Source of the DNA: Corallium rubrum
Taxonomy: Eukaryota > Cnidaria > Anthozoa > Scleralcyonacea > Coralliidae
Length of the DNA: 64,000 nt
Direction: 5' to 3'
Assembly: GCA_964035015.1 (NCBI GenBank)
Contig: OZ036014.1
Location: 5,175,495 to 5,239,494 of the forward strand
A program made the position numbers and the translations under genes. Each line of letters starts with the position of its first letter. Position 1 is the stretch's first letter. Positions 22,148 to 34,173 of this stretch are shown in pieces. The notes under the pieces were generated by a model. The model had not been told where the DNA came from, ran no database searches, and saw only the letters and a program-made list of their open reading frames with translations.

Positions 22148-25100
22148 AATGCTTTACATGCTTTACATGCTTTATATGCTTTATATGCTTTATATGCTTT
22201 ACCTGCTTTACCTGCTTTACCTGCTTTACCTGCTTTACCTGCTTTATATGCTTTATATGCTTTACCTGCTTCATATGCTTTATATGCTTTATATGCTTTA
22301 CCTGCTTTATATGCTTTATATGCTTTACCTGCTTTACCTGCTTTACCTGCTTTATATGCTTTATATGCTTTACCTGCTTCATATGCTTTATATGCTTTAT
22401 ATGCTTTACCTGCTTTATATGCTTTATATGCTTTATGTGCTTTATATGCTTTACCTGCTTTATATGCTTTACCTGCTTCATATGCTTTATATGCTTTCTA
22501 TGCCTTACCTGCTTTATATGCTTTATATGCTTTATATGCTTTATATGCTTTACCTGCTTTATATGCTTTATATGCTTTATGTGCTTTATATGCTTTACCT
22601 GCTTTATATGCTTTACCTGCTTCATATGCTTTATATGCTTTATATGCTTTACCTGCTTTATATGCTTTATATGCTTCATATGCTTTACCTGCTTTATATG
22701 CTTTACCTGCTTTACCTGCTTTATATGCTTTCTATGCTTTCCATGCTTTCCATGCTTTCCATGCTTTCCATGCTTTCCATGCTTTCCATGCTTTATATGC
22801 TTTATATGCTTCATATGCTTTACCTGCTTCATATGCTTTATATGCTTTATATGCTTTATATGCTTCATATGCTTTATATGCTTTACCTGCTTTATATGCT
22901 TTATATGCTTTCCATGCTTTCCATGCTTTATATGCTTTATATGCTTTACCTGCTTTTTATGCTTTACCTGCTTTACCTGCTTCATATGCTTTACCTGCTT
23001 TACCTGCTTTATATGCTTTATATGCTTTATATCCTTTATATGCTTTACCTGCTTTACCTGCTTTACCTGTTTCATATGCTTTACCTGCTTTACCTGCTTT
23101 ACCTGCTTCATATGCTTTATATGCTTTACCTGCTTTATATGCTTTATATGCTTTCTATGCTTTATATGCTTTATATGCTTTATATGCTTTCCATGCTTTC
23201 CATGCTTTATATGCTTTATATGCTTTACCTGCTTTATATGCTTTATATGCTTTACCTGCTTTATATGCTTTACCTGCTTTATATGCTTTATATGCTTTAC
23301 CTGCTTTATATGCTTTATATGCTTTACCTGCTTTATATGCTTTATATGCTTTATATGCTTTACCTGCTTTATATGCTTTACCTGCTTTATATGCTTTATA
23401 TGCTTTACCTGCTTTATATGCTTTATATGCTTTACCTGCTTTATATGCTTTATATGCTTTATATGCTTTACCTGCTTTATATGCTTTATATGCTTTATAT
23501 GCTTTATATGCTTTATATGCTTTATATGCTTTATATGCTTTATATGCTTTACCTGCTTTATATGCTTTATATGCTTTACCTGCTTTATATGCTTTATATG
23601 CTTTATATGCTTTACCTGCTTTATATGCTTTATATGCTTTATATGCTTTATATGCTTTATATGCTTTACCTATGCTTTATATGCTTTATATGCTTTACCT
23701 GCTTTATATGCTTTACCTGCTTTACATGCTTTATATGCTTTATATGCTTTATATGCTTTACCTGCTTTATGTTTACCTGCTTTATATGCTTTATATGCTT
23801 TATATGCTTTACCTTTATATGCTTTATATGCTTTACCTGCTTTATATGCTTTACCTGCTTTATATGCTTTATGCTTTATATGCTTTATATGCTTTACCTG
23901 CTTTATATGCTTTATATGCTTTATATGCTTTACCTGCTTTATATGCTTTATATGCTTTATATGCTTTATATGCTTTATATGCTTTATATGCTTTACCTGC
24001 TTTATATGCTTTACCTGCTTTATATGCTTTATATGCTTTACCTGCTTTACCTGCTTTATATGCTTTATATGCTTTACCTGCTTTATATGCTTTATATGCT
24101 TTATATGCTTTATATGCTTTATATGCTTTACCTGCTTTATATGCTTTACCTGCTTTATATGCTTTACCTGCTTCATATGCTTTATATGCTTTATATGCTT
24201 TATATGCTTTACCTGCTTTATATGCTTTATATGCTTTACCTGCTTTATATGCTTTATATGCTTTACCTGCTTTATGCTTTACCTGCTTTATATGCTTTAT
24301 ATGCTTTTATGCTTTATATGCTTTATTTATATGCTTTATATGCTTTATATGATTTTATATGCTTTATATGTATATGCTTTATATGCTTTATATGCTTTAT
24401 ATGCTTTTATGTGCTTTACCTGCTTTATATGCTTTATATGCTTTATATGCTTTATATGCTTTATATGCTTTATATATATGCTTTATATGCTTTATATGCT
24501 TTATATGCTTTATATGCTTTATATGCTTTATATGCTTTATATGCTTTATATGCTTTACCTGCTTTATATGCTTTATATGCTTTATATGCTTTATATGCTT
24601 TATATGCTTTATGTGCTTTACCTGCTTTATATGCTTTATATGCTTTACCTGCTTTATATGCTTTATATGCTTTATATGCTTTACCTGCTTTATATGCTTT
24701 ATACGCTTTACCTGCTTTACATGCTTTATATGCTTTACCTGCTTTATATGCTTTATATGCTTTATATGCTTTACCTGCTTTACATGCTTTACCTGCTTTA
24801 CCTGCTTTATATGCTTTACCTGCTTTACCTGCTTTATATGCTTTATATGCTTTATATGCTTTATATGCTTTATATGCTTTATATGCTTTATATGCTTTAT
24901 ATGCTTTATATGCTTTATATGCTTTATATGCTTTACCTGCTTTATATGCTTTACCTGCTTTACCTGCTTTATATGATTTATATGCTTTATATGCTTTATA
25001 TGCTTTATATGCTTTATATGCTTTATATGCTTTATATGCTTTATATGCTTTATATGCTTTATATGCTTTATATGCTTTATATGCTTTATATGCTTTATAT

Positions 25101-25459
25101 GCTTTACCTGCTTTACCTGCTTTATATGCTTTATATGCTTTATATGCTTTATATGCTTTATATGCTTTATATGCTTTATATGCTTTACCTGCTTTATATG
25201 CTTTATATGCTTTACCTGCTTTATATGCTTTATATGCTTTATATGCTTTATATGCTTTATATGCTTTATATGCTTTATATGCTTTATATGCTTTATATGC
25301 TTTATATGCTTTATATGCTTTATATGCTTTATATGCTTTACCTGCTTTATATGCTTTATATGCTTTATATGCTTTATATGCTTTCCATGCTTTATATGCT
25401 TTATATGCTTTACCTGCTTTATATGCTTTATACGCTTTATACGCTTTATATGCTTTATA
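22148..25459. repeat. Left array of the 9-bp unit TTTATATGC / TTTACCTGC
   Basis: About 365 units. Nearly all are one of two variants that differ at two adjacent bases (AT or CC). Rare variants (TTTACATGC, TTTCCATGC, TTCATATGC) are clustered. Because 9 is a multiple of 3, all frames stay open for over a kilobase of codons without being genes. The CC variant is denser at the outer end; the AT variant dominates the inner end. Confidence 0.95.
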
Positions 25460-25465
25460 TATATG

Positions 25466-25528
<63 letters not shown>

Positions 25529-26560
25529 TTGTCAAGCTATAACATAAGGCCAAGCAATGACATTACCGGCATGACATTTTGTACTCCACACGGTCTAAGT
25601 ATAAAAGAAACTTCGGTGAAGACAGCACTAACAAATTAATATATTTTTTTGTCTAGTTAAATGTTATTGTAGCTAGCAGTTAATGGCTCATTTAAATGCT
25701 TATGAAAATGAACCCAGCACTCAAACTCAGTTTCAGACCGGGAATAAAACGTTGTGTAGTTTGCGCATTGATTTTTGCAATTAATATTGTATAAAAAACA
25801 ACTTAAAGTCTAAGATAAGTCGATGTAAATGTTTGGGTTTAATTATTGTGTTACTTTACATTTCGAGTTAAATTTAATAAATTGTTGAATTTGATCTTCA
25901 AACACATGGTGAAACTATTTTTTATGGTACATATACTCTACTTTCAACTTGGCCCGTTTTTTTGTTTGTCTATATAGCCAATTAAGTACAATGAATGCCC
26001 TGAATATACTATATCTGACTGCCTAGTACATTAAGGAAATTAAGTTTCAATTCTTATAATGACAACTGACAAGTTAAGAAAATTGCCACATGCGTGAATA
26101 TTCATGATAATCGCACGTGTCGATTATCATGAAACGCATTAGAGTTTACCGCTCTATTTTTGTGGGGAAAGAGGACTTTTATATAATAAACAGAGCATGC
26201 AATACATGAATGTTTGGAAATTTGAAATTATTTCTCGTGTTGAACAGGATATCTTACTCGTTCGCTTTGCTCACTCATGACATATCCTGTCAACACTCGA
26301 AATAAGTATCATATTTTCACACACCATACATTATTCTGTATACAACCTTCACCCTAACGCCCGTGGTTCTCGGTATAGACCCTTTTAATAAGTATAGAAT
26401 ACGTAATTTTCACCCTTTGACGTCAATTTCTTTTCAAATTTTATTTTGAATTCTTTTCAATTTCGTTTATTGTTCTAGCTTCTGTATATTTTCAGTATAA
26501 TGCAAAAGGTTGAAAATGACGTCACTAGCGGAAAATGACGTACTCTGCACTTATTAAAAG

Positions 26561-26629
<69 letters not shown>

Positions 26630-26841
26630 GTGTGGGTTTTTGGTCTACGAAACGCAAAGAGTGCTCGATAACATATAGTTAGAGCAAATATAGATTTTCG
26701 CTTACCTCAAAAGTCTGCAACAGGCTGTTTCATCTAAAAAAGAATTCTGAAGATTCTTTTTTAGATGAAACAGCAATCTATATTTGCTCTAACTATATGT
26801 TATCGAGCACTCTTTGCGTTTCGTAGACCAAAACCCACACG

Positions 26842-26921
<80 letters not shown>

Positions 26922-28164
26922 ATGAGGGTGGTAAAGGGGGGTACGGATCACGTTTCACGGGAAATAGAAAAGTCATTTCTCATTTCACGAAAAAGAAAAC
27001 TGCCATTTCACGTTTCACAAAAAATTGCGGGAACGTTTAATCAACTCTGTCAGAAAATTATTCGCAGGAGGCGAAGTAGATTGAAGCTGAGTAGATTGAA
27101 GCTCATCTATTCTTCAGAATCAGGAGCGGGTTTAGGATTTTGAAAAAATCAGTCAAAGTTGTGGTCCACAGTTGTAGGTCTCTAAAATGGCATTTCCCAC
27201 TATCTGACAGCAGAGTTGAGCAAAATTTTGAAACTTTTAAAACATATTTTTAATGGCACATTTTATCATTTTTACAAAAGACTTTGTCCAAATTGGCGTT
27301 TTCTAAACTTTTAATATTGAGAAAATTATGCAGCATTAAAATTATAAAATACGTAATGCTTAATCACAATTCACGACAACTTCAGTACTCTATCCTCATT
27401 TCACGGACAAGGATTTCACAAAGATTTTTTATCAGATATAAACGTATCATGAACATATACTACTGATTTCCTTTGTAATTCATAATTCTCAAACTCATTA
27501 GCAATTCATAACATAAAAACAAAGGAAATCAGTACCGAGACCGGAGGTTTGGATATCCCAGGAAGCAACATAATTACATACTGAATTAAGCCAACTTTCA
27601 CCTTGATTTTCTCTTTAAACACTGATTCGTCTGAGAAGCAACATATCAAACACTCGAAAGAGTGTTTCATCCGATAACCAAACCCAAGAAGTGGGTTGAA
27701 AAACGAGGCCTTAGGATATCGGATGAAATACTCCCTCGTGTATATCTATCACATATTGAACTATCATATAAAGCACAAGCATGATAAAGCCTGATATATA
27801 AAGCATACAAAGCATATAAAGCATATATAAAGCATATAAAGCGTATATAAAGCATATAAAGCATATGAAGTACTGTATAATAAAGTTTTTAAGGAGTGTT
27901 TTATCAGATATAAAGACACGAGGCGAAGCCGAGTGTTTTTATATCTGATAAAACACGAACTGCGAGTTTATTATACGGCTTCAAAAACGAACCACTTGGT
28001 AAGTTGATTGGCGGAGTTAGTTTGAAAAATAACCTTGTCTAAGCCGAGAAAATCAAAGCTAAAGTTTATGTAAATCAGGAGAAATCTTTATCACATATAA
28101 AGATACGATACGGTCATGATTTTCTTTTGTGTTTTCCTCATGAATTATTAATGAGTTTTTGAAG
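25460..28164. other. Core of the foldback element
   Basis: No gene. (TA)n at 25459-25522; a large nested palindrome 26562-26912, with (TA)n on both outer sides, arms 26629-26696 and 26774-26842 and an inner hairpin 26715-26774; several smaller palindromes (26100-26320, 27470-27530, 27630-27730, 27895-27950). A short remnant of the 9-bp array lies at 27780-27866. Confidence 0.75.
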
Positions 28165-30995
28165 CACATATAAAGCATATATAGCATACAAAGCATATAA
28201 AGCATATAAAGCATGGAAACATGGAAAGCATATAAAGCATATAAAGCAGGTAAAGTAGGTAAAGCATATAAAGCAGGTAAAGCAGGTAGAGCATATAAAG
28301 CATATAAAGCATATAAAGCATATAAAGCAGGTAAAGCATATAAAGCATATAAAGCAGGTAAAGCATATAAAGCAGGTAAAGCAGGTAAAGCAGGTAAAGC
28401 AGGTAAAGCAGGTAAAGCATATAAAGCAGGTAAAGCATATAAAGAATATAAAGCATATAAAGCAGGTAAAGCATATAAAGCATATAAAGCAGGTAAAGCA
28501 GGTAAAGCAGGTAAAGCAGGTAAAGCAGGTAAAGCAGGTAAAGCAGGTAAAGCATATAAAGCAGGTAAAGCAGGCAAAGCAGGTAAAGCAGGTAAAGCAA
28601 ATAAAGCATATAAAGCAGGTAAAGCAGGTAAAGCATATAAAGCAGGTAAAGCAGGTAAAGCATATAAAGCAGGTAAAGCAGGTAAAGCAGGTAAAGCATA
28701 TAAAGCAGGTAAAGCAGGTAAAGCAATTAAAGCATATAAAGCAGGTAAAGCAGGTAAAGCATATAAAGCATATAAAGCATATAAAGCATATAAAGCATAT
28801 AAAGCAGGTAAAGCACATATAAAGCATATAAAGCAGGTAAAGCATATAAAGCATATAAAGCATATAAAGCATCTAAAGCATATAAAGCAGGTAAAGCACA
28901 TATAAAGCATATAAAGCAGGTAAAGCATATAAAGCATATAAAGCAGCTAAAGCATATAAAGCATATAAAGCATATAAAGCAGGTAAAGCACATATAAAGC
29001 ATATAAAGCAGGTAAAGCATATGAAGCATATAAAGCAGGTAAAGCAGGTAAAGCAGGTAAAGCAGGTAAAGCAGGTAAAGCAGGTAAAGCAGGTAAAGCA
29101 GGTAAGGCAGGTAAAGCATATAAAGCATATAAAGCAGGTAAAGCAGGTAAAGCAGGTAAAGCATATAAAGCAGGTAAAGCATATAAAGCATATAAAGCAT
29201 ATAAAGCAGGTAAAGCAGGTAAAGCAGGTAAAGCATATAAAGCAGTTAAAGCAGGTAAAGCATATAAAGCAGGTAAAGCAGCTAAAGCATTTAAAGCATA
29301 TAAAGCAGGTATAGCATATAAAGCATATAAAGCAGGTAAAGCAGGTAAAGCAGGTAAAGCATATAAAGCAAATAAAGCAGGTAAAGCATATAAAGCAGTT
29401 AAAGCAGGTAAAGCAGCTAAAGCATTTAAAGCATATAAAGCAGGTATAGCATATAAAACATATAAAGCATATAAAGCAGGTAAAGCAGGTAAAGCATATA
29501 AAGCAAATAAAGCAGGTAAAGCATATAAAGCAGTTAAAGCAGGTAAAGCATATAAAGCATATAAAGCAGGTAAAGCACATAAAGCATATAAAGCATATAA
29601 AGCATATAAAGCAGGTAAAGCACATATAAAGCAGGTAAAGCATATAAAGCATATAAAGCAGGTAAAGCATATAAAGCATATAAAGTATATAAAGCAGGTA
29701 AAGCACATATATATATAAAGCATATAAAGCAGGTAAAGCATATAAAGCATATAAAGCAGGTAAAGCAGGTAAAGCAGGTAAAGCAGGTAAGGCAGGTAAA
29801 GCATATAAAGCAGGTAAAGCAGGTAAAGCAGGTAAAGCAGGTAAAGCATATAAAGCATATAAAGCATTTAAAGCATATAAAGCATATAAAGCAGGTAAAG
29901 CAGGTAAAGCAGGTAAAGCAGGTAAAGCAGGTAAAGCATATAAAGCAGTTAAAGCAGGTAAAGCATATAAAGCATATAAAGCATATAAAGCAGGTAAAGC
30001 ATGTAAAGCATATAAAGCAGGTAAAGCATATAAAGCATATAAAGCATATAAAGCAGGTAAAGCAGGTAAAGCAGGTAAAGCATATAAAGCAGGTAAAGCA
30101 GGTAAAGCATATAAAGCATATAAAGCTGGTAAAGCAGGTAAAGCATATAAAGCATATAAAGCAGGTAAAGCATATAAAGCATATAAAGCAGGTAAAGCAT
30201 ATAAAGCATATAAAGCAGGTAAAGCAGGTAAAGCAGGTAAAGCATATAAAGCATATAAAGCATATAAAGCATATAAAGCAGGTAAAGCATGTAAAGCAGG
30301 TAAAGCATATGAAGCATATAAAGCAGGTAAAGCATATAAAGCAGGTAAAGCATATAAAGCATATAAAGCATATAAAGCAGGTAAAGCAGGTAAAGCATTT
30401 AAAGCAAATAAAGCAGGTAAAGCAGGTAAAGCATATAAAGCATATAAAGCAGGTAAAGCAGGTAAAGCATATAAAGCATATAAAGCAGGTAAAGCATATA
30501 AAGCATATAAAGCATGTAAAGCATATAAAGCATATAAAGCAGGTAAAGCACATATAAAGCATATAAAGCAGGTAAAGCAGGTAAAGCAGGTAAAGCAGGT
30601 AAAGCATATAAAGCATATAAAGCAGGTAAAGCATATAAAGCATATAAAACATATAAAGCAGGTAAAGCAGGTAAAGCAGGTAAAGCAGCTAAAGCAGGTA
30701 AAGCAGGTAAAGCAGCTAAAGCAGGTAAAGCATATAAAGCAGGTAAAGCAGGTAAAGCATATAAAGCATATAAAGCAGGTAAAGCATATAAAGCATATAA
30801 AGCAGGTAAAGCACATATAAAGCATATAAAGCATATAAAGCAGGTAAAGCAGGTAAAGCAGGTAAAGCATATAAAGCATATAAAGCAGGTAAAGCATATA
30901 AAGCATATAAAGCATATAAAGCATATAAATCATATAAAGCATATAAAGCATGTAAAGCATGTAAAGCATGTAAAGCATGTAAAGCATTTAAAGAA
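28165..30995. repeat. Right array of the 9-bp unit (GCATATAAA / GCAGGTAAA), inverted
   Basis: About 310 units in opposite orientation to the left array. The same two variants occur, but their order is not the mirror image of the left array. Rare variants here (GCAGCTAAA, GCAATTAAA, GCACATATAAA) differ from those on the left, so the arrays have diverged independently. Confidence 0.95.
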
Positions 30996-31129
30996 TAAAG
31001 TATAAGTATGTAACAACTATAATGTCAGTAGCACTATATGTCATAATGTAAGTACCACTATATGTCATAAGCGTATACTATTAAATATATATATAACCAC
31101 TATATGGACCCTAACATGAAGTACCTACC

Positions 31130-31797
31130 ACATCAACAATGTCGGCCATATTGATTCTTGCATCTCGGTGTTTGTTTTCTATGGCGTGAAGGCTCTCCAG
31201 TCTCAGGCCCGTAGAAAGTGCTTCGTCCAAACTTGTGGGACTTGTTTGACTTACTCCGATGCGTAATTCCCTCGAGTCGAGCGCACTGATAAACTGGTCA
31301 ACGATCTCGTCCTCGATAAACGACGAATCTTTTCCCGGATACGCTCTTGCTGCCAATCTCCGCAAGTTAGTCGCCAAATCCACGAGTTTTTCTCCTTTTT
31401 CCCGTTTCCTCTGACGAAATGCTAATTTGTGAACGACTCTTTCTTGCGGCGGTGTCATCTTTTTGTTCAGGGCTGCCAGTAATTCTTTGTAGCTCGACTT
31501 TTCCTCGGTGCTTAACGTGATGTAAACCGTTTGGGCTCGACCTCTCAAGGAAACTGCTAGTTGCTGACAGCGTTGGTCTTCATTCCACTGGTTTATCTCT
31601 GCGCACAACTGGAAGTGGTTCAGCCATTCCTCCCAAGGCCCGTCTTTGTAGACATCTGGTTTCGCCCTGGAGTTTACCACTTGCTTTGCCACTGACTCAA
31701 CGGACGGCGTCCGACCTCGCATTTCTTCCTCCATTTCTTTAAGACGTTGGGTAAGTTCCTCTACTTCTATTTCGAGGTTTCTTTCTTTCTCAGCCAT
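31130..31797 (-). pseudogene. Gypsy gag, N-terminal part (interrupted)
   Basis: Starts MAEKERNLEIEVEEL, a coiled-coil-like N-terminus, only 18 bases inside the LTR, so the leader must itself serve as primer-binding site. It then shows capsid features (WEEWLNHFQLCAEINQW, LRGRAQTVY, KKMTPPQERVVHKLAF). The frame is cut by the 9.1-kb foldback insertion after about 222 residues and continues at 22006. The 8-bp target duplication lies in the gag sequence. Confidence 0.85.
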
Positions 31798-31884
31798 CCC
31801 ACCGCTGCCACCAAATGTTATATATTTATTAAGGTATCTTAGCAATAGATTACAGAAAGATAAATTAAGCCTCTCGACACAGAG

Positions 31885-32894
31885 AGATGGAGCCCCAGGA
31901 GTACAAGTCTTATAAAAAAGATCGAAGGTGTTCAGAGGAGAGCGACATTGTGGATTTTAAAAAAAAAGTGCGGGGAATTGTCCTATGTAGAACGTTTGAG
32001 GCTTCTAAACATCATCCCACTTGTGTACGACAGAGAAATCAAAGACCTAGTTTTTTATTATAAATGCAAGCATAATATTACAAATCTAGACATTTCAAAG
32101 TATGCTCCAATTACTGTAAGCAGGACACGTGCAGGCTCCTCCTCTCTTCTAAAAACGCATTACTGTAAAACTAGCACTTTTCATGGCTCATATTTTGGAA
32201 GAATTGTAAAACTGTGGAATTACGTACTTAACTCTGCTTCTTCTAACTCCTTTGATACTCTTTCCACCTTCAAAACGTACCTGCATAAAACCTATTTTAA
32301 TTTAACCATTACTAACTTTAATCCTGACATATTAAGTTCACAGTCATTAACTACAGTTGAATGTATTGTATAACCTTTTTCTATTTATTTTTTTTTGTTC
32401 TATTTTTCTTTTTTATTGTATTTGGTGTGTTTTCGTTTTGTTGTTTTGTTTTGTTTTGTTTTGTACTTGTATATGTTGTGTTTTTGTTGTTTTGTTTGTT
32501 GTTTGTTGTTGTTTGTTTTCTTGTTGTTTTTCTTATTTTTTATTTATTCTCTTTTCTGTTCTACTTTTAATCTTCCTTCTCCCATTCTATTATATTTATT
32601 TGTCTACTTTCCTTGTTTCTCCGTTTTAAAACTAGATTTAAGATTAGATGGTGAGCACCTTGCATGGGACTCAGTCCCGTTTGTGCTTTACCAGATTTTG
32701 GCACATATTTTATTTATAATTCGTTTTTATGTCACTTCGTATCAGTCATCTTTCAATTTTAATTTTTATACATGTATAATTAGCCTGTCTACTTCTTGTC
32801 TGTACAAATGTATGTATGTAAATCTAAATTTATTTATTGCCAAAATAAAGCTGTTAAATTAAAAAAAAAAAAAAATTAAAAAAAATAAAAAAAA
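31885..32894 (+). mobile_element. 5'-truncated LINE (non-LTR) inserted in the gypsy LTR
   Basis: Flanked by a 6-bp repeat ACAGAG (31879-31884 and 32895-32900) and ending in an A-rich tail after an AATAAA signal. The coding part is the C-terminal end of a reverse transcriptase protein (about 31911-32373), with the typical IEGVQRRATLWIL and LWNYV segments. Only the last kilobase is present, as expected from truncated reverse transcription. Confidence 0.85.
31911..32373 (+). pseudogene. LINE reverse transcriptase C-terminus (fragment)
   Basis: About 150 residues, open to a stop at 32373. It contains VQRRAT, LRLLNIIPLVYDRE and a conserved tail ending FNLTI. Lacks all catalytic RT motifs because of 5' truncation. 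Consistent with CR1/L2/RTE-like families, not assignable further here. Confidence 0.75.
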
Positions 32895-33033
32895 ACAGAG
32901 GTGCAACAACTCAAAACCACAAAACGGTTGAAAGACCGTGCCTACGACAGTTCGCGTCATTATACGCCATATACAATAGTTTAAATATCATAACAATCAT
33001 AACTGAACCTCAACGAGTGCTAGCCACTCAACA

Positions 33034-33368
33034 ATTCTATACATCTTTATTTTTCTATTAAACTGTAATTTGAATTTATTGCTTGTCTTTGCACTTTGCC
33101 TAAATATGTTAGCAATCATAGGCGTAGCAGCCCAATTCAAGCGGGTTATTTTTGCCCGAAAATTTTGAAAATTTAAATACTCTAGGATGCCATTTCTGGC
33201 ATTCTCGAGAAAGATCCTGGCACTCTGGTGAATTTATATATCATAATATATTGGTTTTATGGAAAGGTTTGGCAAATTTTGCCGTTCATGCCAGCCTAAA
33301 CTAAAAGCCTCCATGGGTGACGGATTACAGCTAAGATGAATTTTCAACCTAGACTATGGCCCACTTAC
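33034..33368. other. Intron segment right of the gypsy insertion
   Basis: No gene. Nearly identical to 8478-8811 of module copy 2. Confidence 0.8.
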
Positions 33369-33650
33369 CTTGCACACATTCTCGCACATTGTAACTTGCA
33401 TAATACCCCAAAGCACATCCATAGAAGTACCGTTCCCTGACGGCGCACTCTTGCCAATTTCGACAGGGACACCGCCATGTGTTTCCCACGATATTACGGC
33501 AATACAGACCACATGTTTGATTTACTCTTGAAGTTTTGTATCCTGACGGGCAGGGTGGTGCAGGGTCTATTGGTGGACATGTTCTGTCAAGTCTGCAAGT
33601 GAAGTTGCTTCCACTGTTTGGAAAGGAAAATGTGTAAATTTTTTTGTATT
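33369..33650 (-). CDS. Module copy 1, exon g: novel cysteine-rich domain
   Basis: 94 residues. The acceptor was chosen upstream (AG before Gln-Tyr-Lys-Lys) because the nearer AG would give a stop. There are ten or more cysteines, with CPPIDPAPPCPSGY, CGLYCRN, CPCRNWQEC and a final REC. Where an EGF domain would normally close a propeller, this replaces it. I do not recognise the fold; it could be a divergent EGF/laminin-type or CTCK-like unit. Identical in copy 2 as far as I compared. Confidence 0.7.
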
Positions 33651-33872
33651 CTAAAATGGTAAAAAATATAATGTTAAGTGTTTAGGTATTAATTCCTACC
33701 TGAGCTCAGCCAAGAACACCTTTGGTGATTTTCAATCTCATACCCAGGGTCTTTACTCTGCTCATATTTTTCACCCACCCTTCACTTCTCAATCACACCT
33801 CGACTGGGAGGGAATGAGGTTGCCATGATAGTGCTTACTAGTTAAGTTATGCCTATTTAATTAGCTACTTAC

Positions 33873-34073
33873 GCTTTTTTGGGTTAACATTGTATGCATG
33901 AATATCCATTGGTTTGCCCAGTTTATTGGCTAGAAGAGTTATTTCAGCCCCAGTGTTAATTTGAGCTCGATAAATTGAATCTGATTGCCAATCAGTCCAG
34001 TAGATATAGTTGTGAAGCAAAGTTAAACCATATGGATGACTGACTTCGGTTCTTTTTCTATGCAATTGGCCCC
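33873..34073 (-). CDS. Module copy 1, exon f: YWTD beta-propeller 2, last part
   Basis: One blade (IYWTDW) and the closing strand of propeller 2, 67 residues. It differs from copy 2 at 9316-9516 by His/Tyr and Arg/Ser substitutions near the start (LHRKRTEV versus LYRKSTEV). Phase 1 at both ends. Confidence 0.8.
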
Positions 34074-34173
34074 CTAGATAAATCAAACATAATTAAGTTA
34101 ATATTGATCAACTAAAAGCTTCCATTAGCAATGTTGTTTCAACAAAAAACCAACAAACAAAGGGAAAGAGTGA

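Larger units (their letters stand above)
22007..31129. mobile_element. 9.1-kb foldback element with inverted two-variant 9-bp arrays
   Basis: Inserted in gypsy gag with an 8-bp target duplication ACATCAAC (21999-22006 and 31130-31137). Terminal inverted repeats of about 145 bp, starting GGTAGGTACTTCATG, are perfect or nearly so. Inside each end is a long 9-bp tandem array, the two arrays in opposite orientation, around a 2.7-kb AT-rich core. No coding capacity; a non-autonomous element. The GG...CC ends with an 8-9-bp duplication recall Mutator or Merlin groups, but I cannot assign it. Confidence 0.9.
17283..33033 (-). mobile_element. Ty3/gypsy LTR retrotransposon, disrupted by two later insertions
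   Basis: Two 202-bp LTRs beginning TGTTATATATTT and ending CACTCAACA flank gag and pol on the minus strand. A 4-bp target duplication ATTC (17279-17282 and 33034-33037) is confirmed by the empty site near 8478. The LTRs differ at one position that I could find, so the insertion is recent. A purine tract (AAGGGGGAATAG on the minus strand) lies against the left, 3' LTR. There is no env. The 5' LTR is split by a LINE tail and gag by a 9.1-kb foldback element, so this copy cannot be autonomous. Confidence 0.95.
31816..33033 (-). repeat. 5' LTR of the gypsy element, split by a LINE
   Basis: LTR parts are 31816-31884 and 32901-33033 (32895-32900 is the LINE's target duplication). One A/G difference from the 3' LTR was seen, near the insertion point. 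Confidence 0.9.

Noticed and set aside
22120-25547. Open frames of more than 1,100 codons on the plus strand
   Set aside because: They lie entirely in the 9-bp array, exist in several frames at once and encode only the repeat. Not genes.
26475-27143. Frames with poly-(Ile-Tyr)
   Set aside because: TA-repeat translation within a palindrome.
28059-30987. Open frames of up to 704 codons on the minus strand
   Set aside because: Same artefact in the right-hand inverted array.
32357-32862. Plus-strand hydrophobic frames rich in Phe, Leu and Val
   Set aside because: Low-complexity T/G-rich 3' untranslated part of the LINE; no protein features.
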